The notes beneath the pieces were generated by a model that saw only the letters and a list, made by a program, of their open reading frames with translations, had not been told where the DNA came from and made no database searches. The position numbers and the translations under genes were made by a program. Shown here in pieces: positions 8,122 through 18,502 of a stretch of 64,000 nt of DNA (positions are counted from its first letter, which is position 1; the number at the start of each line of letters is the position of its first letter). Origin of the DNA: Mucilaginibacter geliditolerans (GTDB lineage: Bacteria > Bacteroidota > Bacteroidia > Sphingobacteriales > Sphingobacteriaceae); assembly GCF_014200495.1 (NCBI RefSeq), contig NZ_JACHBY010000001.1, positions 310,001-374,000 of the forward strand, written 5' to 3'.

Positions 8122-11100
8122 ATGAAACTTAAAAACTATTACATGCCTTTACTGGCTTTATTGATTCTGGTTTTATTGATGTCCCGTGCGCATGCACAAA
8201 ACTATATTCGATGGATGCAACAGCCTGCCGTATCGCCGGACGCTAAGTGGATTACTTTTGAATACAAAGGGAATATTTATAAGGTGTCTTACCAGGGGGG
8301 TAAAGCTATTCAACTGACGAATGAAATTTCCTATAATGGCTATCCGGTATGGAGTCATGATGGTTCAAAGATTGCTTTTGCTTCAGATAGAAATGGAAAT
8401 TTCGATGTTTACATCATGTCCTCTTCAGGTATGGAACCAAAACGCTTGACATTTAACTCCAGTAAAGACATCCCTTATGAATTTTCAAGCGACAATCATG
8501 ATGTGTATTTCGGGACTACTCGCCACGATATTTATTCGTCGGTTCGCTCCCCTCAGGACAGATTTTTTTTAAAGCTTTTTAAAGTGTCCTCAGCAGGGGG
8601 AGCAAGTTTGATGGTTAATAGCGCAGGAATGGAATTCGCTCATTTTAACCATCAGGGCGACCGAATTATTTTCCAGGATATCAAAGGTAGTGTCGAAGAC
8701 AGCTATAGAAAACACGCAACATCTTCGGTTACCAGAGATATCTGGAGTTTCAATACTAAGACAAACGTCTATACTAAATTGTCGCCTTTTCCTGGTGAGG
8801 ACCGGGAGCCGCTTTGGGGAGATGGTAATGATTTTTACTATTTAAGCGAGCGAAACGGCAATCAAAATCTTTTTAAATCTTCAACTGCGGATACAGGCAA
8901 AATTAAACAACTCACTTTTTTTGAAAAAAATCCGGTTCGTAATCTTTCCAGGGCAGGTAACGGCGATTTCGTATTTACTTATAACGGCGATATGTATACT
9001 TTTTCAGAGGGACGCATTCCGCATAAAATTATTGTCAAGTTTAGTGAGGCTGCCAAAGACAGCATTATTTCAATCCCGGTAAACGGTTCATCCAGTGATT
9101 TCGATGTTTCTAAGGATGGTAAACAAATCGCCTTCGTAATGCGCGGAGACGTATATGTAACCTCTACAGATAGTAGCAGTGTTACCCGGAGAATCACTAA
9201 TACCCCTTATATCGAAAGGATGGTGAATTTCTGCCCTGATGGAAAAAAACTCCTTTATTCCGTTGAACATGCGGGCTCCTGGGACATTAATCAGATAACC
9301 ATTGCGGACCCATCTGAAAAATACTTTTACAATGCAAAAAAACTAAATACAACCAGTATTATCGCCGGGTCGCAAGATGAATTTCAAGGGGTTTATTCAC
9401 CGGACGGAACAAAAATTGCTTACCTGGAAAATCGGGAAATTCTGAAGAGTTACGATGTGGCAACCAAAGCAGTACATACTTTGCTTCCCTATGGCATCAA
9501 TTTTTCCATGAGGGATGGCGATCAATCATTCACCTGGTCACCAGACAGCAAATCCATTTTAGTGCAACATGGGCAGCAAAATATTATCCTGGTCAGTGAT
9601 GATGGATCTGGTAAGCGGATAAACGTAACAAAAAGCGCGTTTGAAGATAAGCTGCCGCATTGGGGCTCTTCGGGCAGTACCATGTATACGCTATCAGCAA
9701 AAAACGGATTAACCAACTTCACCCGCGACCAGAGTCAGTTTGATATATTAGAAACCTTTTTTGATAAAGGAGCATGGGATGATGACCGGCTCCGTAAAAC
9801 GGAAGAAACCTCTTTGAGGGACAGTGAAAAAATATCGACTGTATTTTCAGACACCACCTATCATACCAAGCCGCTAACATCCTCTCCGGCGAACATTAAC
9901 GACTTTGCAGTATCCAGAGACGGCAAACTGATTTATCTGCTCGCCAGCTATGAAAACAATTTCAACCTCTATACACTGAATATTAAGTCAAAAGAAGTCC
10001 ATCTTTTTGCAAAACTTAACGCGCAAAATCCGAAGATGAAACTAACCAATAATGGAAATACCATAGTAATAATTGGTAACGACAACCAGTTTAAAACGAT
10101 TGACGCTATTTCGGGGAAAGAAGCCGCTGTGACGATAAATATGAAATCGGAAATTAATATTACCCGGGAGCGTAATGGAGTTTATGACCATATATACCAA
10201 TTGATAAAGAAACGATTTATGGACCCGAAGTTAAACGGCGTTGACTTTGAGTATTATTACACCAACTATAGGCAGTTTCTTCCGTGCGTCAATAATAATT
10301 ACGATTTTAAAATCCTCGTATCCGAGTTGCTCGGCGAATTAAATACTTCACACCTGGTTCCTCAGTTATCCGTTTCTATTCCCCATGCGGAGTACACCGC
10401 CTCTTTGGGTTTACTATATGACCTGACGCGAACAGACGACGGTCTTTTGGTAAAGGAAGTCATTGCAGGTGGTCCATTTGATAATGAAAGCACCAAAATG
10501 CGCACGGGCATGATTATCGATCAAATCGACGGTCGAAAAATCACCATTGCCGACGACTGGACTAAATATCTAAATAACAAAATAGATTCTACCCTTCTGA
10601 TCAGTTTTCATGAGTCGAAGACCGGGAAACAATATGAAGAAAAAATTCGTGCAATTGATTTGCGTGATGAGACCTATAACTTAATGGAAGCGCGCTGGGT
10701 GCAGCAAATGGAACATTTAACAGATAGCCTTTCAGGCGGTAAAATTGGGTATGTTTACATCAGCCAGATGGATGATGATAATTTCCGCTCCTTTTATGAT
10801 AAAGTGTTAGGGGGTTATGCCGATAAAAAAGCTTTGATCGTGGACACCAGATTCAATAACGGCGGCGATTTACTGGACTTACTGATTTCCTTTTTGAGCG
10901 GTAAAACCTATTTGACTGAAAGAAGGCAGGGCCATTTGACTGAAGGCGGGGAGCCAGACACGAAATGGACCAAACCCAGTTGCATCATCATGAATGAGGC
11001 CAACTATTCCGATGCTTTCAGGGTACCATTTATTTACAAATATTTAGGATTAGGTAAAGTTATCGGAATGCCCGCACAGGGCACGGGAACTGCCGCAGTA

Positions 11101-11310
11101 GCTGAAAGGCAATTGATTCCCGGTTTTGCTATAGGAGTTCCACAGGGTGGAACTTACCATCCCGGCGATATCTATCCTTCGGAAAATCACCAGTTGATAC
11201 CCGATATTTTAATAAACGATGATTATTTAAACATACTCAATGGCGAGGACCAGCAAATTGAAGCTGCGGTTAACGAACTTTTGAAAGGAATGGATAAAGC
11301 GAAAAAATAA
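8122..11310 (+). CDS. Tricorn-like protease, S41 family
   Basis: This 1062-residue protein has a signal peptide (about 1-26, ending AHAQ), then WD40/PD40-type beta-propeller blades (for example VSPDAKWITFEYKGNIYKV). A Tricorn C1 domain around 680-760 includes the ELNTSHLVPQL motif, whose His matches the catalytic His of Tricorn. A PDZ domain (about 765-840) and an S41 catalytic core with NNGGDLLDLL and the nucleophile Ser in NEANYSDAF complete it. Tricorn proteins degrade peptides in large assemblies; in Bacteroidota they are exported. The length matches the family. All core motifs are present, so it is probably active. Confidence 0.88.
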   Translation: MKLKNYYMPLLALLILVLLMSRAHAQNYIRWMQQPAVSPDAKWITFEYKGNIYKVSYQGGKAIQLTNEISYNGYPVWSHDGSKIAFASDRNGNFDVYIMSSSGMEPKRLTFNSSKDIPYEFSSDNHDVYFGTTRHDIYSSVRSPQDRFFLKLFKVSSAGGASLMVNSAGMEFAHFNHQGDRIIFQDIKGSVEDSYRKHATSSVTRDIWSFNTKTNVYTKLSPFPGEDREPLWGDGNDFYYLSERNGNQNLFKSSTADTGKIKQLTFFEKNPVRNLSRAGNGDFVFTYNGDMYTFSEGRIPHKIIVKFSEAAKDSIISIPVNGSSSDFDVSKDGKQIAFVMRGDVYVTSTDSSSVTRRITNTPYIERMVNFCPDGKKLLYSVEHAGSWDINQITIADPSEKYFYNAKKLNTTSIIAGSQDEFQGVYSPDGTKIAYLENREILKSYDVATKAVHTLLPYGINFSMRDGDQSFTWSPDSKSILVQHGQQNIILVSDDGSGKRINVTKSAFEDKLPHWGSSGSTMYTLSAKNGLTNFTRDQSQFDILETFFDKGAWDDDRLRKTEETSLRDSEKISTVFSDTTYHTKPLTSSPANINDFAVSRDGKLIYLLASYENNFNLYTLNIKSKEVHLFAKLNAQNPKMKLTNNGNTIVIIGNDNQFKTIDAISGKEAAVTINMKSEINITRERNGVYDHIYQLIKKRFMDPKLNGVDFEYYYTNYRQFLPCVNNNYDFKILVSELLGELNTSHLVPQLSVSIPHAEYTASLGLLYDLTRTDDGLLVKEVIAGGPFDNESTKMRTGMIIDQIDGRKITIADDWTKYLNNKIDSTLLISFHESKTGKQYEEKIRAIDLRDETYNLMEARWVQQMEHLTDSLSGGKIGYVYISQMDDDNFRSFYDKVLGGYADKKALIVDTRFNNGGDLLDLLISFLSGKTYLTERRQGHLTEGGEPDTKWTKPSCIIMNEANYSDAFRVPFIYKYLGLGKVIGMPAQGTGTAAVAERQLIPGFAIGVPQGGTYHPGDIYPSENHQLIPDILINDDYLNILNGEDQQIEAAVNELLKGMDKAKK

Positions 11311-11398
11311 AAACACCATCAGTTTGTCGGCGTTTGATCGTCAAGCGATGAATATCATAGGGTGTATTGATAACACTGAAACGAACAATAAATTGTAA

Positions 11399-13096
11399 AT
11401 GAAAAATAAATCCTGGGTTGCACTTTCTTTTTTTCTCTCTTTCGCAAGTCTGAATCTATCGGCACAAACGCGATCAACTATAATAAAAAGCCCGAAAGTA
11501 AATGATTATTCGCTGCTGATTAAGCGTCTTGATAGCCTTATAAAGAAAAGAATGGCTCAATACAATATCAAAGGTGTTTCCATAGCCCTGGTTGATAATC
11601 AATCGGTAATTTTGCAAAAAGGATTTGGTTTTACAGATAAAACGGGAAAAACTACAGTAGATGAAAAAACCTTATTCAGCATACAATCTATCTCAAAGAC
11701 TTACTTAACCACTGCATTTCTGATGGAGGCATCCAAAGGAAATTATAAGCTTGACGATCCTCTTATTAAATACTATCCGTCATTTTCTATAAAGTCAAGG
11801 TTTGAGACTAACGAACCCAAAAAAATAACGCTCCGGCATTTATTAAGCCACCGGGCCGGACTTTGCCAGGAAGCGCCTGTTGGCGGCAATTACGATACCG
11901 TACACTGCACCTATAAAGAACATATCAAAAGTATAAGTGATGGCTGGCTGAGGTTTCCGGTGGGGAAATTTTACAGTTACTCAAATGAAGGACTGGATTT
12001 AATTGGATTTATTCTTTCAAAAAAAGCAGGGATTCCGATCGGGGATTATCTGAAACAAAATTTATTAACTCCGCTTGGAATGAATAATAGCACCTATAAC
12101 CAGGATGATGCTTATGGCAACGGTAATACAGCCAAAGGTTATTACGGAAACAATGAATTAAAAAAGACGTACATCGCCGATGTGGCAGCCGGCGGACTTT
12201 ACTCCAATGCCGCAGATATGGCTAGATTTCTTCGATACCAATTTAATGATTGTAAGATAAACGGGAAAGCGACTATATCGCCTGCATTACTTACTCAAAT
12301 GCATACGGTTCAATTTAAACTTGAGGAACAAAAGGCGGGATATGGCTTGGGTATTATGATAAAACCTTATCATGGTGCCACATTATTATATCACCCTGGG
12401 GGTGGATATGGATACAGTGCAGAGCAGGCATGGATTCCGGAAGCTAAATTAGGCGTTGTTATTTTAACAAATAGTGCTGACGGTTACGCATTTAATCAGG
12501 AAATCTTGAATGAGGCACTTGAAGGTATGCTAAGCGTCAAATCCGGATTGCTAAAACCTGACATACAACAGGCTCACAAACCTGTTATTCAATTAAGCGA
12601 CAGTTATTTAAATAAATTAACAGGAACATATAAAACCGGCGGAAAACTCGTGGAAATTAGGAAATCAGCCGGGAAACTAATATTAATGTCCGGTTCCGAC
12701 ACATCTTTTTTGACTGCGAATAGTAAGACGAAAATTTCAGATGCTAAGGGCAATGAACTCATCTTTCATTTCAATAAAAATGGTATGCCTGAATATTACA
12801 TAAATGTAAATCAAAACGACGCTGATTTTTATATTTTTAATGACGCCCCAAACGAAAAACCCGGAACCAACAAAGCATCCTGGAAAGCCCTGACAGGCAC
12901 TTATAAAGGATATAATGACAGGCAGGAAGAAATTATTAAGCTATTTATGAAGAACGGTTACCTGTATTGTTCAGCAGGTGGCTCAACAAAGGTAAGCGAA
13001 TACATGCCGGGTATCCTTTTCACGGCAGACGGAGAATCAATTTTTAAGAGAAACGGCATCCTTTATCTTGGGAACCGGGCTTATTATAGACTTTGA
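11399..13096 (+). CDS. Serine hydrolase, beta-lactamase class C/penicillin-binding-protein-like
   Basis: This 565-residue protein has a signal peptide (about 1-22) and a class C beta-lactamase/DD-peptidase fold. It has the SxxK motif at Ser97-Lys100 (SISK), the YxN motif in YSYSNEG near 198, and the third motif HPGGG near 350. About 180 C-terminal residues form beta-rich repeats (LTGTYK occurs twice), a tail common in Bacteroidota esterase/peptidase members. Such proteins hydrolyse D-amino-acid peptides or esters; antibiotic resistance should not be inferred. It is the third secreted hydrolase in a row. Confidence 0.82.
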   Translation: MKNKSWVALSFFLSFASLNLSAQTRSTIIKSPKVNDYSLLIKRLDSLIKKRMAQYNIKGVSIALVDNQSVILQKGFGFTDKTGKTTVDEKTLFSIQSISKTYLTTAFLMEASKGNYKLDDPLIKYYPSFSIKSRFETNEPKKITLRHLLSHRAGLCQEAPVGGNYDTVHCTYKEHIKSISDGWLRFPVGKFYSYSNEGLDLIGFILSKKAGIPIGDYLKQNLLTPLGMNNSTYNQDDAYGNGNTAKGYYGNNELKKTYIADVAAGGLYSNAADMARFLRYQFNDCKINGKATISPALLTQMHTVQFKLEEQKAGYGLGIMIKPYHGATLLYHPGGGYGYSAEQAWIPEAKLGVVILTNSADGYAFNQEILNEALEGMLSVKSGLLKPDIQQAHKPVIQLSDSYLNKLTGTYKTGGKLVEIRKSAGKLILMSGSDTSFLTANSKTKISDAKGNELIFHFNKNGMPEYYINVNQNDADFYIFNDAPNEKPGTNKASWKALTGTYKGYNDRQEEIIKLFMKNGYLYCSAGGSTKVSEYMPGILFTADGESIFKRNGILYLGNRAYYRL

Positions 13097-13329
13097 TTTT
13101 CCTTGTTCAAGCCGACCGGGAATACTTTTATTGGCTTCATCGTATATCTCCTGAAATATTATGAACGGGAAAATTTGCGCTTTTACAAATGTGTGTTTAA
13201 ATTATCGACAATAGTGCCTAAAAATGGGGTTATAGAATGCTTATTTAACTCTTCAGTATAGCATGGGTTTAGATTGACAATAAATTCAGATAATTTCCGC
13301 TTAGAATTAACAGGTATTAAAATAGTGGC

Positions 13330-14385
13330 ATGTTCAGTAAGCTAAATAAGTGGGCAGGGGGAACGATTATCGCTATTGTGCTGACGATTGTCGCCTGGTA
13401 TAGTTTGAAGGGCCAGGGGTTAACAGATCCCGGAAAGGTAGTTCAATGGATGGCCGGAGACCTGCTGTTTATTTTGATGTATTGGAGTTTATACCGTTTA
13501 GCCTTTAGATCGATCAGCAAAAAATGGCCATTGGCTTTCCAGGTCAGAAAGCGGTTATTCTTCCAGCTGCTATGGGTCATCGTTTCGGTTTTGATCGTTG
13601 GCGCCGGATTAGACACACTCAATTATGCCTTGCCTTATTTTTTTAAGGTTGGCAACAACCTCCGGGATTTTAATCACCTGGTGGAAAATAGCCTGTTAAC
13701 CATCGCCCCGCTGATTGTTATTTACAATCTATATCTTTTTTTGCATTTATATGAACAAAATATCATTGAGAATGAACAGCTCAAAAAAGAGGCTCTGGTC
13801 GCTCAGTTTGAGATCCTGAAAAATCAGATAAGCCCGCATTTTTTATTTAACAGCCTGAATGCTTTGATTACACTGATACCCAAAGATGAAATGATGGCAG
13901 TTTCTTATACACAAAAACTGTCTAATGTCTACCGGCGATTGTTAGATAATACCGGGAGAAAAACGATCAGCCTGTCAGAGGAATTAATTTTTCTGGCTGA
14001 TTACATCTTTATTTTTGAAAGGCGCTTCGGGGCTAAAATGTCAATAAACATGAATTTCCCGGATGATATCAGTCATCAGCTGGTCGTGCCGTTTGCGCTG
14101 CAAATGCTGGTTGAAAATGCGGTTAAACACAATACTATTTCGCGGGATAATCCGCTGACCATCCGGCTTTTTATCGAAGATGAGCATATCATGGTAGAAA
14201 ACAATCTCCAGGTTAGGAACAATCCTGTTGTCTCGACCGGTATAGGTCTTGAGAATATCACTAACCGCTACAATTTGCTAACCGGGAAACAGGTGATCGT
14301 TTTAAATACAGGTACACATTTCCGTGTATCATTACCGCTGATCCTTAAAGAAGATATACATGAAAGTAATTATTATCGAGGATGA
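13330..14385 (+). CDS. LytS-family sensor histidine kinase
   Basis: This 351-residue kinase has four N-terminal membrane helices (about residues 12-30, 42-60, 77-97 and 120-140). A His_kinase domain follows, with the phosphoacceptor His170 in ISPHFLFNSLNAL, then an ATPase domain (LVENAVKH as N box, GIGLENITNRY as G box). There is no separate extracellular sensor domain, so it probably senses through the membrane bundle. Its 3' end overlaps the LytTR regulator gene by 26 bp, indicating translational coupling and a cognate pair. Confidence 0.9.
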   Translation: MFSKLNKWAGGTIIAIVLTIVAWYSLKGQGLTDPGKVVQWMAGDLLFILMYWSLYRLAFRSISKKWPLAFQVRKRLFFQLLWVIVSVLIVGAGLDTLNYALPYFFKVGNNLRDFNHLVENSLLTIAPLIVIYNLYLFLHLYEQNIIENEQLKKEALVAQFEILKNQISPHFLFNSLNALITLIPKDEMMAVSYTQKLSNVYRRLLDNTGRKTISLSEELIFLADYIFIFERRFGAKMSINMNFPDDISHQLVVPFALQMLVENAVKHNTISRDNPLTIRLFIEDEHIMVENNLQVRNNPVVSTGIGLENITNRYNLLTGKQVIVLNTGTHFRVSLPLILKEDIHESNYYRG

Positions 14386-15127
14386 GGAACTCGCCGCAGA
14401 GCGGCTCACCGGCATGCTCATGCAACTGGATCCATCATTAGAAGTTATCGATGTAATAGAAAGTGTGGATGATGCTGTGCGGCGATTTTCAGGCGGAATC
14501 CAGCCTGACCTGGTATTTATGGATATCCGGCTGGCTGACGGCGAATCTTTTGAAATATTCGACCAGGTAAAGATAAACACACCGGTGATTTTTGTCACCG
14601 CCCATGACGAACATGCCATCAGGGCTTTCCAGGTCAACACCATAGACTATTTGCTCAAACCGGTAGAGGCTGCGGCACTCGAAAAGGCACTTGCCAAATT
14701 TCATGCGTATGCGCCTGTAACATCGAATATAATAGCGCTATTGAAATCATTGAATGCTGACTCTATGGCTGCCGAACCACGTCGAAATTTCAAAGCGCGT
14801 TTTTTGGTCAGGTCTGGCGATAAATTTATTCCGGTAAGTACAAATGATGTCAGCTACTTTAGTTTCGAAAACAAATTGTCCTTTCTGCACCTGGCAAACG
14901 GGACACGTTATATGGCTGACCAAACGATGGATGAACTGGAAGCCGCGCTTGATCCCGGCCTTTTTTTTCGCCTTAATCGCCAGTATATCGTTTCCTTCGA
15001 AGCGGTTAAAACGGTGCATAATTTTTTTAACGGCAAACTTAAAGTATACCTTCACGCGTTGCCTGAAGATGGCATCATGGTCAGCCGCTACCGTGCTAAT
15101 TTGTTAAAGGAGTGGTTGAACCGGTAG
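14360..15127 (+). CDS. LytTR-family response regulator
   Basis: This 255-residue protein has a receiver domain (about 1-120) with phosphoacceptor Asp55 in LVFMDIRLADG and conserved Lys in DYLLKPVEAA. A LytTR DNA-binding domain (about 150-255) includes FFRLNRQYIVSFEAV. It is the partner of the LytS kinase, whose gene it overlaps by 26 bp. LytTR regulators bind direct repeats of about 9 bp; no obvious site was identified nearby. Targets could include the lipocalin-like and redox genes that follow on the same strand. Confidence 0.92.
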   Translation: MKVIIIEDEELAAERLTGMLMQLDPSLEVIDVIESVDDAVRRFSGGIQPDLVFMDIRLADGESFEIFDQVKINTPVIFVTAHDEHAIRAFQVNTIDYLLKPVEAAALEKALAKFHAYAPVTSNIIALLKSLNADSMAAEPRRNFKARFLVRSGDKFIPVSTNDVSYFSFENKLSFLHLANGTRYMADQTMDELEAALDPGLFFRLNRQYIVSFEAVKTVHNFFNGKLKVYLHALPEDGIMVSRYRANLLKEWLNR

Positions 15128-15278
15128 TGGCAGCCTTTTTGTCTCCTATTCTTAAATTTACTTTCATTTCAGTCAGTCTAATTGACCACTCGTGCCTCAA
15201 TTTCCGCCCCTGGGATACTTTTTGATTTCTTTCCGAAAGTTTGCCTATTACTATTGCAGGAAATAATCAACGAAAGAT

Positions 15279-15689
15279 ATGACCACAACCCTAAAAACGC
15301 TGGCAGTAATAATCACCCTGCTGGCTGCCCGTCCCCAAAATGAACAAAAAAGCGCCCTGATGATCGGTACCTGGAAGGTAAGCGATATACACGCGGAATA
15401 CCCGGCAACTTTGACAGCCATTGAAAAGATGAAGGCGCAGGAATCCTTTATGTCAATGCAAAAAATGTTCGAATCTTCACCTTTTGTTTTTGAGAAGAAC
15501 GGCGACCTGACCGTTATGCAGAAATCTGCCAGCTGGGAATTAGCCAGGGATGAAAAATCTTTCAAGATCATCCTCATGAAGGATGAGGGCCTCGACGCCG
15601 ATATAGTTTCCCTCAGTGCAAAAAAACTGGTCTTCACCGTATTAGACCACGACATCAAAGAGACTTTTGATCTTGAAAAAATCAAATAA
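15279..15689 (+). CDS. Small lipocalin-like protein, probably exported
   Basis: This 136-residue protein has a short hydrophobic N-terminus (about 5-17) and a beta-rich body opening with IGTWKVSDI. This is the G-x-W start strand found in lipocalin-like and DUF4488-type proteins of Bacteroidota. The end (SLSAKKLVFTVLDHDIKETFDLEK) has the alternating strands of such a barrel. No lipobox Cys is present, so it is not a clear lipoprotein. Ligand and function are unknown. It lies between the LytTR regulator and a thioredoxin-fold gene on the same strand, 50 bp before the latter. Confidence 0.55.
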   Translation: MTTTLKTLAVIITLLAARPQNEQKSALMIGTWKVSDIHAEYPATLTAIEKMKAQESFMSMQKMFESSPFVFEKNGDLTVMQKSASWELARDEKSFKIILMKDEGLDADIVSLSAKKLVFTVLDHDIKETFDLEKIK

Positions 15690-15739
15690 TAAATTAATTG
15701 CCAGTCATTTATATTGTTTATCACCAAATTTAATAGGTT

Positions 15740-16285
15740 ATGCTTAAAAAGATATTGACCCTGATCCTTGCTTTTGCCTGCCATTCCTGCTTTGCGCAAT
15801 CAGGACCCCCGCCCGTTGAAGGGCCCGACCGCGGGTATGTTGTCAAAGTCGGCCAGCAGGCCCCGGACAATTTCATTCTCAAATTAACGGATGGGACAAC
15901 CACATCACTTAAGGCACTTCGCGGAAAAGTCGTTGTACTGCAACTGACGGCTAGTTACTGCACCGTTTGCCGCCTGAAATTTCCGCACCTGGAGCATGAG
16001 CTGTGGCTGCCATTAAAAGACAAAAACTTTATGCTGATAGCCGTAGACCGGGATGAGCCACTCGCTAAGGCCGTTAAATTTAAAAAAGATATTCAAATTA
16101 CTTATCCGATGGCGCTTGATCCCGGAGCAGAAATATTCGGCAAGTTTGCTTATAAACAAGCTGGAATCGCGAGGGACATTGTCATAGATCAAAATGGCAG
16201 GATAGTCTTTCTGACAAGGCTCTTTGATCAAAAAGAATTTGAAGAGATGACCTTGAAGGTTAAGAGTCTCCTGTCCAAATCCTGA
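15740..16285 (+). CDS. Exported thioredoxin-fold (redoxin/TlpA-like) protein
   Basis: This 181-residue protein has a signal peptide (about 1-19, ending CFAQ) and a redoxin/AhpC-TSA thioredoxin fold. The active-site pair is Cys74-Thr-Val-Cys77 in ASYCTVCRLKFP, with the cis-Pro region after DPGAEIFGKFAYKQAGIARDIVID. It is likely a periplasmic thiol-disulfide reductant or peroxiredoxin-like protein; the CxxC favours the TlpA-type role. It converges with the response-regulator gene on the other strand, leaving only 10 bp between the two ends. Confidence 0.82.
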   Translation: MLKKILTLILAFACHSCFAQSGPPPVEGPDRGYVVKVGQQAPDNFILKLTDGTTTSLKALRGKVVVLQLTASYCTVCRLKFPHLEHELWLPLKDKNFMLIAVDRDEPLAKAVKFKKDIQITYPMALDPGAEIFGKFAYKQAGIARDIVIDQNGRIVFLTRLFDQKEFEEMTLKVKSLLSKS

Positions 16286-16295
16286 TCAGGGGAAC

Positions 16296-16985
16296 TTAGT
16301 TCTCATTACATATTAATTTATAACCCATGCCACGTAAACTGACAATTTCCACACCTGGTTCACCCCTAAGCATTCTGCGCAGATGGGCCATAAATACGTT
16401 CATACTTTTAGAATTATAGTAGTTGTCATCCCCCCATATCTCCAGCAGCGAATCCTGCCGTTTTAAAATGTTGTTTTTATGAAGCAATAACATTTCGAGC
16501 AGCGCAACTTCTTTAAAAGACAGCCTGTATTCACCTGAACTGGTTACCAGTTTCTGGTTGATAGTATCCAGCTCACAATTCCCAAAATGATAAACGGTAA
16601 CTTTTTTATCGGTTGAAACATCCGACCCGAACCGCGTGAGTAAAGATTCGATCCTGACCAAAAGTTCCCCCATATTAAATGGCTTTTTAAGATAATCATT
16701 TCCACCGCTCTTAAAGCCCTTGATAATATCTTCAGGAAGTGATTTTGCACTTAAAAAAATAATAGGTGTTTTAGATCCCAGCCCCCTGATGTCATCAGCA
16801 AGCTTATAGCCGTCTTTTAAGGGCATCATAATATCGAGTATACAAATATCCGGCTGCGCACTTTTAAACAGGTTAAAAGCCTCCTGCCCGTTACGCGCCT
16901 GCAAAACTTCATAACCGCTTTCCATCAGGCCATCCGTAATGATACCGGATAAAACCGGCTCATCTTCCGCATATAATACTTTCAT
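16296..16985 (-). CDS. OmpR-family response regulator
   Basis: This 229-residue protein has a receiver domain with Asp51 as phosphoacceptor (ICILDIMMPLKDG) and the conserved Lys in DYLKKPFNMGE. A winged-helix Trans_reg_C domain follows (about 130-229), with NSKSMNVFMAHLRRML as recognition region. Its start overlaps the stop of the upstream kinase gene by 4 bp, so the pair is coupled. OmpR-type proteins bind tandem direct repeats of about 10 bp. Exactly such an array lies just upstream of the kinase gene (18503-18542), in the promoter of the divergent TonB receptor gene. Confidence 0.93.
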   Translation of the reverse strand: MKVLYAEDEPVLSGIITDGLMESGYEVLQARNGQEAFNLFKSAQPDICILDIMMPLKDGYKLADDIRGLGSKTPIIFLSAKSLPEDIIKGFKSGGNDYLKKPFNMGELLVRIESLLTRFGSDVSTDKKVTVYHFGNCELDTINQKLVTSSGEYRLSFKEVALLEMLLLHKNNILKRQDSLLEIWGDDNYYNSKSMNVFMAHLRRMLRGEPGVEIVSLRGMGYKLICNEN

Positions 16986-18454
16986 AGCTGCTTAAATACT
17001 GGTAAATACACCATAAATTTACTTCCCTTTCCCTTTTCACTCTGAACATTAACACTTCCTCCGTGCATTTCAACGATCTGCTTCACATAATTCAGTCCGA
17101 GACCGGAGCCTTCTACATGTGGTTTGTCGTCTGCTCCGGGAATTCTGAAAAACCGATCAAAGATTTTATCATGGTAGATCGCTTCGATACCGGGCCCGTT
17201 GTCTTTGATGCTGACTCTCACCCTATCTGCATTACACGTACAGTCCACCTCAATATGCACACCAGTCTGGCCATATTTCAGCGCGTTCTCGATCAGGTTA
17301 TAGAAGACATTGGTCAAATGAACAGGATCGCCGCTAACAAAACAGGGTTCTGCTGAAGGCTTGTATGTAATTGTCGCATTCTTATTGATAACCTGAACGC
17401 TCATCGAAGCCACCACAAGCGTAAGGCATTGCTGCACGTCGTAAAGTTCCTGGTGCAGTTTAATATTTCCTTTATCTATATCATCCAGCCGTAGTGCCTT
17501 ATCAATCATCTGTTTTAATCTTTGCAACTCGGTTTTACTGATCTCTAAATAATTGTTAAGCTTTTCGGGCTTTGCCAGCAAATTATAGCGAGTGATGGAA
17601 TCCAGGGCGACTTCAATAATGGCAAGCGGCGTTTTAAGTTCGTGGGACATGTTACTGGTAAATGCCGCTTTAGCTTCTGCATACAACTGTTTGTTGGCGA
17701 TGGATTTCAAGATATAATAACAGGCGAAACCAATCAGCAGGATAAGGACAAATGCTGAACAGATGTAAATACGCATCCGCCATAAAACCAGGCTGTCCAA
17801 ACCAGGTACGATCAGTTCGTATTTATTTTTAGATCTGAGGTCATAACTATATTTACGGGAACGGTAAGCAGGATGAGTTACCGGATTGTTGACACTGTAT
17901 TTTATTTGTTCGTCATTGTTCCGGTACCGGAAGGCTCCGTAATAGGCTTCCACGTTTAAATCAGCCTGTTTCAGCAACACTTTTACGGTGCTGTCCATCT
18001 TTAACACAGAACGCTGATCAATTGCTAACATTTCGGGGCTTACTTGCTTTGGAGAACTACGAGCCATTGCGGCGTGGTTCACAGCAGTATTTCCGCTGTA
18101 AACCTGTAAGTGAATATTGACCACAACACTGTCCCTGAACGCGGAAGAAGCAAAGGAACTGTTTAAGTAACGGTTAACCTCGCTGTCGGTGATCGCATCA
18201 AACGCTGTTTTCAAATTGATCCATCTGGGGGACAAAAAAAATTGGCGGTAGTCGCCGTTTCCCTTTTTATCTCCCAACAGGTTATTGTACATCGCCTCTC
18301 TTGAAGCTTTGTTCACCACTTGTTCCAGTTCTTCTTGAACAAGCTGATTTTGTTTTTTAAAAAGTTGGTCAAGCCAAATCAGCTGCAGACAGACGGCCAG
18401 CAGGATAATGCCGGACATGATTGGAATTAAATACCTGTTTGCAGTAATTTTCAC
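16982..18454 (-). CDS. Sensor histidine kinase, RprX-like
   Basis: This 490-residue membrane kinase has two transmembrane helices (about 9-29 and 230-252) bracketing an exported sensor domain of about 200 residues with no recognisable fold. The kinase core has the phosphoacceptor His in NMSHELKTPLAI, the N box FYNLIENALKYG, and G boxes DNGPGI and GSGLGLNYV. There is no clear HAMP domain; the helix leads directly into the kinase, as in many Bacteroidota RprX-type kinases. It forms an operon with the OmpR-type regulator and is divergent from a TonB-type receptor, its probable target. Confidence 0.9.
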   Translation of the reverse strand: MKITANRYLIPIMSGIILLAVCLQLIWLDQLFKKQNQLVQEELEQVVNKASREAMYNNLLGDKKGNGDYRQFFLSPRWINLKTAFDAITDSEVNRYLNSSFASSAFRDSVVVNIHLQVYSGNTAVNHAAMARSSPKQVSPEMLAIDQRSVLKMDSTVKVLLKQADLNVEAYYGAFRYRNNDEQIKYSVNNPVTHPAYRSRKYSYDLRSKNKYELIVPGLDSLVLWRMRIYICSAFVLILLIGFACYYILKSIANKQLYAEAKAAFTSNMSHELKTPLAIIEVALDSITRYNLLAKPEKLNNYLEISKTELQRLKQMIDKALRLDDIDKGNIKLHQELYDVQQCLTLVVASMSVQVINKNATITYKPSAEPCFVSGDPVHLTNVFYNLIENALKYGQTGVHIEVDCTCNADRVRVSIKDNGPGIEAIYHDKIFDRFFRIPGADDKPHVEGSGLGLNYVKQIVEMHGGSVNVQSEKGKGSKFMVYLPVFKQL

Positions 18455-18502
18455 AAAACAAAAGTGGTCAATAAAAGTGACTGAGTTTCAGCATACTTAA
18501 GA

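Noticed and set aside
11399..13096. Beta-lactam resistance gene
   Set aside because: The SxxK/YxN/HxG set is shared by esterases and D-peptidases of the same fold, and the long C-terminal beta tail is unlike resistance enzymes.
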